A DNA stretch of 64,000 bases from Bacteroidales bacterium. GTDB taxonomy: Bacteria > Bacteroidota > Bacteroidia > Bacteroidales > UBA4417. Positions 47,930-56,800 of the stretch are shown piece by piece. Location: the NCBI GenBank assembly GCA_016707785.1, contig JADJGZ010000006.1, positions 62,001 to 126,000 on the forward strand. The letters are read 5' to 3'. The translations under genes and the position numbers were made by a program. The first letter of the stretch is position 1, and each line of letters begins with the position of its first letter. Below the pieces are notes generated by a model that saw nothing but the letters and a program-made list of their open reading frames with translations, made no database searches and had not been told where the DNA came from.

Positions 47930-49273
47930 TTACTGTATTTCTTTTGTAAACAAAAACACGCCTCCACCTTGCTTCAACGTCATCTCATTGATCTCCGGAT
48001 CAAATTCCATGATTATTCCTGCAGGGTCAAATTTGAATTTGTCTTTTTCGAATATTTCGAGGGGAAAGGAAGATTGTCCAGTTGCTTGTGCAATAAGTAC
48101 TGTGTTTTCTTTTGTAATGCTAATCTTCAGAGGTAGTTGAGCAGATGAATATACACCCAGGTATTTATCCAGATCAGTTGATGATAAAGTGAGTCCGGGG
48201 TTTGTGGCAAATGTTGGGATGTTATATTCCTTATTGAACACAATACTTAACACACCAATGAGAATATCATTCAATGGATAGGATTGTCCGTTGGTACAGT
48301 AAGATATAGCAATACTATCTTCTGGAAAGTAACCTAACATTGAAGCAAAGGCATCTATACTTCCATTATGACCCAGGGCTTTTTTTGTATAAAAGGGAAT
48401 TTGAAACATCCCCATTCCATAACCATCATGAATGGTTTTCATCTGATTTAAACTACTTTGAGAAATTAACTTTAAAGAAAATAATGCTTCAATAAAACTG
48501 GTTAAATCAGTTGGTGTAGAAACTATCGAGCCTGCACCACCGGGAATGCTCATATCGGTTTCAGGTGCTTGAATCCATTGGCTTAAGAGCTGATAGGAAT
48601 AACTTTCATTATGATTGATATTAGTTTTATTTCCAATATATGTACTTGAAAGTCCAACTTTGGAAGTGATTCTTTCCTCCAGGCTTTTTGAGTATGGTTG
48701 ATGATCCACTTTTTCAATGATATAGCCTAAAACGACATAATTGGTATTGCTATAGTCTGCTTTTTCATCAGGCTCAAAATCAACTTTGTCCTGAGAAAAT
48801 ATAGCCAGCATTTCTTCCTGTGTTTTTGGCTGTGTCATCCAGTTCAAATACTCTTTGTCATTTGTGAAATTATGCCAGCCACTCCTATGGTTTAGCAGGT
48901 TCGAAATTGTAACAGCACTGGCATTAGGAAGGTTTGGAAAATAAGTGTCAATGGTTGTTGTGAGATTAAGTTTTCCTTCTTCAATGAGCTGAAAAATCAT
49001 AACAGAGGTGAACATCTTCGTAATTGAACCTATCCTGTATTTTGTGTGAATGGTTGAAGGTTTTCTTTCATTCCCGGCCAGCGCACAAAAGCCAATTGCC
49101 CTGCTGTATAAAACTTCTCCTTTTTTCGAAATCGTCAGACTGCCCATAGCTTTTTCTTTTTCTGCAAGAATGTTGAAAAGGCTATCCAATTTAGACTTGT
49201 TTATATTTTGAGAATATAAAGTCCCGAGAGCAATTCCGAAGAACAGGAAAGCTGTAAAGATTATCTTTTTCAT
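47930..49273 (-). CDS. Serine hydrolase, class C beta-lactamase fold
   Basis: 447 residues with a signal peptide (ends LYSQ). The three active-site blocks are present: SITK (Ser83, Lys86), YSN (DYSNTNYVVLG) and HNG (ALGHNGSID). A C-terminal domain of about 90 residues follows. This family includes D-aminopeptidases, esterases and penicillin-binding-like proteins; the substrate is not clear. It is upstream of, and probably co-transcribed with, the VIT1 gene. Confidence 0.88.
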   Translation of the reverse strand: MKKIIFTAFLFFGIALGTLYSQNINKSKLDSLFNILAEKEKAMGSLTISKKGEVLYSRAIGFCALAGNERKPSTIHTKYRIGSITKMFTSVMIFQLIEEGKLNLTTTIDTYFPNLPNASAVTISNLLNHRSGWHNFTNDKEYLNWMTQPKTQEEMLAIFSQDKVDFEPDEKADYSNTNYVVLGYIIEKVDHQPYSKSLEERITSKVGLSSTYIGNKTNINHNESYSYQLLSQWIQAPETDMSIPGGAGSIVSTPTDLTSFIEALFSLKLISQSSLNQMKTIHDGYGMGMFQIPFYTKKALGHNGSIDAFASMLGYFPEDSIAISYCTNGQSYPLNDILIGVLSIVFNKEYNIPTFATNPGLTLSSTDLDKYLGVYSSAQLPLKISITKENTVLIAQATGQSSFPLEIFEKDKFKFDPAGIIMEFDPEINEMTLKQGGGVFLFTKEIQ

Positions 49274-49806
49274 TTGATGTTTTTTTTTGCTTTTAAAATG
49301 ATTTCAATTATTCTAAAGGTAGTCATTCAATTAAATCATAAGGATTTGAATAAAATTTCAGAAATTGATTACATCCTTTACACTGTTTCCATTATCATTT
49401 TGGATAGTCTTAATGTCCTACTCTTCAGTAGTAAAAGTAATGGTTATTCCGTATGTATTTTGTTCAATAATTCTATGTTATTCGCGGTAAGAATGATAAA
49501 GAAGCCGCTTGCCGAAGGTAGAAATCTTATGAAGAGATTGGTAGGGACGGAAACATGAGGTGGACTGACTCTCGTTTTGCAGGATTTTAAATGTAGAGTA
49601 GTTAACAGAATAGAGAGTCCTTACTTACTGGTTTCTTGGTGTTTAATTGATTGATAAATAAAACAACCTGGTGGCTTTTATAATGGAATATCTAAGATAA
49701 GTTGGATGGAGTAAAACCTGTAGATATCCGATGGGCTTTATGGTTGGAAAATTCGAATAGGTTGCTGATGCTGCTTTTACGACAGGAAAAAAAGATGTTC
49801 TGTTTC
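49274..49806. other. Intergenic region, no supported gene
   Basis: A plus-strand frame at 49274-49558 (94 residues) has no motif, no promoter box and no homologue I recognise. Other short frames are similarly unsupported. The sequence is AT-rich. Confidence 0.45.
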
Positions 49807-50166
49807 TTAAGGAAACATTGTAAGCCAATGTTTAGCAGCATCCTTCGTGCTGAACACTTTCAGAGAATAATTGGGATGCTTAATCATCATACTTGCCAGT
49901 ATTGTATAAGCTGTGTTGGTGGGATCAGAGTGAACCACAGCATGCCTGATAGATGAATATTTCTTTACCACTTTATCCAGCCGCTCAGTAATTATTTCAA
50001 TGTCTGAGACTTTAAACACTGCTTTTGAAGAGGTTGCATCTTCCAGGACTTTCAGATCTCTCGGCAAATCCTCGGCTTGTTCCAGGTAAGAAACTCCGTT
50101 TAACATGTTTTCAAGGTCAATATCCCCTATGGTTGTTACATAAAGTATATTGTTAATAGTATCCAT
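49807..50166 (-). CDS. Small STAS/SpoIIAA-like protein
   Basis: 119 residues from ATG 50166 (MDTINNILYVTTIGDIDLEN); the frame opens at 50259. The layout (strand-helix-strand with DLKVLEDATSSKAVF, KYSSIRHAVVHSDPTNTA, FSTKDAAKHWL) resembles the SpoIIAA-like/STAS fold proteins of Bacteroidota. No phosphorylation Ser could be assigned. It stands alone. Confidence 0.6.
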   Translation of the reverse strand: MDTINNILYVTTIGDIDLENMLNGVSYLEQAEDLPRDLKVLEDATSSKAVFKVSDIEIITERLDKVVKKYSSIRHAVVHSDPTNTAYTILASMMIKHPNYSLKVFSTKDAAKHWLTMFP

Positions 50167-50857
50167 TTTTTTTGTACCATACATGAAATATGATGTTATG
50201 AAATTGATATTCTTACCAGGAAGCATTATAAAGATAATGCATTTTTTGGCAGAAGTCAATGGATTCCAACAATTTCTTCTATGTCCTTGTTTTGTCTATA
50301 TTATTCTGCCTGGAAATTTTTTAATGATTACTTGAAGTTGATCGACAGATTGTAAGGACATTAAGTTTGCAATTGGTGATGTTTGGTAAGGGTTATAATA
50401 GTCAGAATATATTGGGTATTAGTGCAGCACTTTCAAATTATTATAAAAAATGAGCCCACTCTCTTAAACATTTTTGGCACATGTTAACCCACCTCCAACT
50501 TCGCTCTTTAATATGGGTTTTAGATGTTAACAATTTGAATATGAATTGTTAAGTGAGTTTTCACGCATTGTTAGTTGTTTATAAATGAAATTTTCTGCAG
50601 CTTAGAATCTGATAAGTTAGGGTAACTTAGAAAGTAATTATTGTCACGCAAGTTTTTTGGGTATTTTTTTATTTTTTTAGGCTCTATAAGTATCATATAA
50701 TCAGATAGATAAAAAATATTTTTAATTCTGATAAAACCTATTTGAGGTAGGGCTATAAACAAATGTCTTAGCATTTTTTCTCGCGGCTGGGGCAAGCCTG
50801 CTTCTTTACTTGGCAACTCACTCTACTAGAAGACTACTAATCGACTGAAACTCTATC
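50167..50857. other. Long AT-rich leader region of the giant surface gene
   Basis: 690 bases with no supported gene. A candidate -7 box TAAGTTTG lies at 50362-50369 (minus 490 from the ATG). If used, the mRNA leader would be very long; nothing better was found closer in. Confidence 0.4.
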
Positions 50858-53800
50858 ATGAAGACTAGGCCTACTCACACTACTAAAGACTGCATTTCTG
50901 TTAAGCAAACACACAATCTTGAACTCCCTGAAACAGGAGTTGCAGTAAAGAAAACACCCCAAAAATACAGCTTTACCTTTTTGCTTGTTGTTGCCATTCA
51001 ACTCATCCTTCTGAATGGAAATGTTTCAGCAGCCAAGTACTATATTTCGCCGACAGGTAATGATAACAATACCGGCACGATCACCTCTCCCTTCTTTAAT
51101 CTGAATAAAGCCTGGACAAAGGTTTCAGCCGGTGACACCATTTACGCAAGGGGAGGAGTGTACAATTATACTGTAGTTCAAAGGATTCAGAACAAAAGTG
51201 GCACAGCCGCCAATCCTATTAAAGTATGGGCATATCCTGGAGAACGTCCGGTTTTCAATTTTGGGACAGCAGGATTTACAGGAACAACTATTGCATTCGC
51301 AACCGGATGGTCCAGCTATCTTCATGTCAGGGGTCTCCGTATCACTAATGTGCCTCAGGTGGTCGATGCAAATATCGGCTTCATGCTTGCTTCAAGTACT
51401 AATAATTGCACGATAGAGTATTGTGAGATTGACCATATCGGTGGATATGGATTGACCATTTCAAGCAACTGTGATAATAACCTCATCCTTAATTGCGACA
51501 GCCATCATAATGAAGACCCTTTATCGAGTATTCCTTATGATGGATCCAATGGATTCGGGATGACTAATAATACAACTTCTGACAATAATATTTTTCGGAA
51601 TTGCCGTTCCTGGTTCAATAGTGATGATGGATTTGATTTCTTTGGTTCAAACACTTACGTGGAGTTGGATAATTGCTGGTCATTTCTGAACGGATATTCA
51701 CCTGTTAACATGACTCACACCGGAAATGGGAGTGGTTTCAAATTAGGCCCGAATACTAATGGTGTTCTTACTACTCACCTCCGTAAACTTACCAACTGTT
51801 TATCATTTGATAATTATCTCTGCGGTTTCGACGAGAATTTCAATAGCAACGGATTAAACCACTTCCCAAGCACTTTATACAATTGCACTGCATTCAGAAA
51901 TGGAGACTGCGGCTTCTATTATCAAAAGTTTGCCGACATCCACATCCTGAAAAATAACCTTGCTTATCTGAATGGTACAAATTACCTGATTAATGCAGCA
52001 TCTATCCAGACTAACAATAGCTGGAATCCGGGTGTCACAGTGAGTGCCGCCGATTTCATCAGTCTGGATACTGCCGGGATGTCAGGTGCCCGTCAATCTA
52101 ATGGGAACCTTCCTTCTTTGAATTTTCTGCATCTTGCTTCCACTTCTGATCTTATTAATGCTGGAGTTAATGTAGGTTTACCTTTCAATGGAAGTGCTCC
52201 GGATATTGGATGCTTCGAATATCTAATTACAGGAAACCAATATCCTGTAATTGCGCCTCAAACTTTCTCTATTGCTGAGAATTCAGTAAATGGTACCCTC
52301 GTTGGTACCGTTGTGGCTTCTGATCCGGATGCCGGACAAACACTTACCTATTCCATTTTTTCGGGGAATACCAATACGGCTTTTGCTATTAATGCATCCA
52401 CAGGAGCCTTAACAGTCGCTAATTCTGCTGCTCTGAATTTTGAAACAATTCCTTCTTTTGCATTGATTGTTAAAGTGCAGGATAACGGAAGCGGAAGCCT
52501 TAGTTCACAGGCTACAATCACTGTTAATCTGACAAATCAGAATGAAGCACCCAATATTGCCCCTCAAACCTTTTCTATTAATGAAAATTCTGCCAATGGT
52601 GCTACTGTTGGCACAGTGGTAGCGTCTGACCCAGATGCAGGCCAGGTGCTTACCTATTCAATCCTTTCAGGGAATACAAGTGGAGCTTTCACTATTAATG
52701 CTTCAACAGGTGTGCTTTATGTAGCCAACACAACAGTCCTCAATTTCGAATCAATTCCTTCATTTGCCCTGGTGATTAAAGTTCAGGATAATGGTGCCGG
52801 AAACCTGAATAACCAGGCAACGATGACTGTGAACCTTGTTAATGTCAATGAAGTGCCTGTTATAGCCAATCAATCATTCTCTATCAATGAGAATTCTGTC
52901 AACGGAACTGCTGTTGGCACAGTGGTAGCCACCGACCCTGATGCAGGTCAGACACTCACTTATACTATTCTCTCAGGAAATACTTCCGGTGCATTTGCAA
53001 TAAATGCATCAACAGGAGCATTGACTGTTGCCAATTCCACAGCCCTGAATTTTGAAAGTACTCCGGCATTTTCCCTGGTGGTTAAAGCACAGGATAATGG
53101 AACAGGGAGTCTGAGTTCCCAGGCCACGGTTACTGTCACAGTGTTAAATGTGAATGAAGTGCCGGCTATCTCTAATCAAACTTTCTCTATTAATGAGAAT
53201 TCAGCAAATGGAACCAGTGTTGGTACTGTGGTGGCAACCGATCCTGATGCCGGGCAAACGCTAACGTATTCCATTCTATCAGGCAATACCTCCGGGGCCT
53301 TTGCTATTAATACTTCCACCGGGGCTCTGACTGTGGCCAGTTCAGTTGCGCTTAACTTTGAATCAATCCCTTCCTTTTCCCTGGTTATAAAAGTTCAGGA
53401 CAATGGTACCGGGAGTTTGAGCTCCCAGGCAACTATTACAGTAAACCTTCTGAATGTCAATGAAGCACCTGTTATAGCGAATCAGGCTTTTTCCGTAGCC
53501 GAGAATTCTGCTAATGGCACAGGCGTTGGTACAGTGGTTGCTTCTGATCCTGATGCCGGACAAACCTTAACATTTTCAATCTTATCGGGGAATACATCGG
53601 GTGCCTTTGCTATCAATGCCTCCACTGCCGCAATTACAGTTGCCAACTCTGCAGTACTGAATTTCGAATCTACACCCGCTTTTATACTTGTGGTCAAAGC
53701 ACAGGATAATGGGACAGGTACTTTGAGCAATCAGGCAAATATCACAATCACACTGACTGATGCCAATGATTCTCCTGTCATAAACAATCAAACCTTTACT

Positions 53801-56800
53801 TTGGCTGAGAATTCAATAAATACAACCAATGTAGGTACTGTTGTTGCTTCAGATCCAGATGCAGGCCAGGTTCTGGCATATTCTATCCTTTCAGGGAATA
53901 CGTTAGGAGCATTCACAATCAATGGCTCCACCGGAGCACTGACAGTTGCCAATTCAGCTGCTTTAAACTTTGAAACTACTCCATCCTTTTCTTTGATAAT
54001 TAAAGTTCAGGATAATGGTGCCGGAAGTTTAAGTGCCCAGGCAACTATCACTGTTAATTTGACCAATGTAAATGAAGTGCCCGCCATTGGAAACCAGACA
54101 TTTTCAATTGCTGAAAACGCTGCCAACGGGACAAATGTTGGAACTGTTGCAGCTTCAGACCCTGATGCCGGACAAACACTAACATATTCAATACTTTCAG
54201 GAAATACCTCGGGTGCTTTCGCTATTAATTCTACTAATGGTGCATTAACTGTTGCTAATTCCACTGCACTCAATTTTGAATCCACACCTTCATTTTCATT
54301 AGTTGTTAAAGTTCAGGATAATGGATCCGGTACTTTGAGTAATCAAGCTACTGTTACCGTCAATCTGACTGATACCAATGATTCACCGGTAATTATTAAT
54401 CAAAGTTTCTCAATTGCCGAGAACTCTGCCAATGGAACTTCTGTTGGAGTAGTTATAGCATCAGACCCTGATGCCGGACAAACTCTTACGTATTCAATCC
54501 TTTCAGGAAACACTTCTGGTGCATTTGCCATTAATTCAGCAAGTGGTTCACTTACAGTTGCCAACAGCCCGGCATTAGATTTTGAATCCACTCCATCATT
54601 TGCTTTGGTGGTGAAAGTTCAGGATAATGGCACTGGTACATTGAGCAGCCAGGCAACGGTTACAGTTAATCTGACCAATGGCAATGATGCCCCTGTCATC
54701 GCAAACCAAACCTTCTCAATAGCTGAAAATTCTGCCAATGGTACAAATGTGGGCACTGTTATCGCTACAGATCCTGATGCCGGCCAAACCTTAACATATT
54801 CAATCTTATCTGGAAATACTGATGATGCATTTACAATCAATAGTACTTCAGGTCTTTTAACAGTTGCTAATGTAACTGCCTTAAACTTTGAAACCACACC
54901 TACATTTGCTTTAGTTGTTAAGGTTCAAGATAATGGTACCGGAAGTTTAAGCGCCCAGGCAACTATCACTGTAAATCTGACCAATGTAAATGAAGTTCCC
55001 TCTATTGGAAACCAGACATTTTCAATTGCCGAAAACTCTGCCAATGGAACAAATGTTGGAACCGTTGCAGCTTCGGATCCTGATGCCGGTCAGACACTTG
55101 CTTATTCCATTCTTTCAGGCAATACATCAGGTGCATTTGCAATTAGCACTACTACTGGTGCCCTAACAGTTGCTAATTCAACTGCACTGAACTATGAAAC
55201 AACTCCCATTTTCTCATTGATAGTGAACGTACAGGATAATGGTACCGTCAGTCTGAGCAGCCAGGCAACCATAACAGTTAATCTGACCAATGGCAATGAT
55301 GCCCCTGTCATCGCAAACCAAACCTTCTCAATTGCTGAAAATTCTGCTAACGGCACAAATGTGGGTACTGTCGTCGCTGCAGATCCTGATGCCGGCCAAA
55401 CCTTAACATATTCTATCTTATCAGGAAATACTGCTGGTGCATTTACGATCAATAGTACTTCAGGTATTTTAACAGTTGCTAATGGAACTGCCTTAAATTT
55501 TGAAACCACACCTTCATTTGCTTTAGTGGTTATTGTCCAGGATAATGGTACCGGAAGTTTAAGCGCCCAGGCAACTATCACTGTAAATCTGACCAATGTA
55601 AATGAAGTTCCCGCTATTGGAAACCAGACATTTTCAATTGCTGAAAACTCTGCCAATGGAACAAATGTTGGAACCGTTGCAGCTTCGGACCCGGATGCCG
55701 GTCAGACACTTGCCTATTCCATTCTTTCAGGCAATACATCAGGTGCATTTGCAATTAGCACTACTACCGGTGCCTTAACAGTTGCTAATTCAACTGCACT
55801 GAACTATGAAACAACTCCCATTTTCTCATTGATAGTGAACGTACAGGATAATGGTACCGTCAGTCTGAGCAGCCAGGCAACGGTTACAGTTAATCTGACC
55901 AATGGCAATGATACCCCTGTCATTGCAAACCAGACGTTCTCAATTGCTGAAAATTCTGCTAATGGCACAAATGTGGGTACTGTCGTCGCAACAGATCCTG
56001 ATGCCGGCCAAACCTTAACATATTCGATCTTATCAGGAAATACTGCTGGTGCATTTACGATCAATAGTACTTCAGGTATTTTAACAGTTGCTAATGGAAC
56101 TGCCTTAAACTTTGAAACCACACCTTCATTTGCTTTAGTGGTTAAGGTTCAGGATAATGGTACCGGAAGTTTAAGTGCCCAGGCAACTATCACTGTAAAT
56201 CTGACCAATGTAAATGAAGTTCCCTCTATTGGAAACCAGACATTTTCAATTGCTGAAAACTCTGCCAATGGAACAAATGTTGGAACCGTTGCAGCTTCGG
56301 ACCCTGATGCCGGTCAAACACTTGCCTATTCCATTCTTTCAGGTAATACTTCAGGTGCATTTGCAATCAGCACTACCACTGGTGCCCTAACAGTAGCTAA
56401 TTCTCCAGCTCTGAATTTTGAATCAAACCCATCTTTCTCGTTGGTTGTCAAAGTACAGGACAATGGAAGCGGAACCCTAAGTGCACAAGCTACCATTACT
56501 GTAAACTTATCGAATATTAATGAAGTACCTGTTATCAATAACCAGGCTTTCTCGATAATCGAGAACTCAGCCAATGGTACTAATGTTGGGACTGTGCTTG
56601 CCAGTGATCCGGATGCCGGACAAACTCTTTCCTATAGCATCCTGTCAGGTAATACTTCCAGTGCATTCAATATCAATTCAATTACAGGGGTAATTACAGT
56701 TGCTAATTCATCTGCTTTGAATTTTGAAACTACTCCATCCTATTCACTTGTTATCAAAGTACAGGATAATGGTGCCGGCCTATTGAACAGTCAGGCTGTT

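Noticed and set aside
49274..49558. 94-residue plus-strand frame
   Set aside because: No promoter box, no motif and amino-acid composition typical of AT-rich non-coding DNA.
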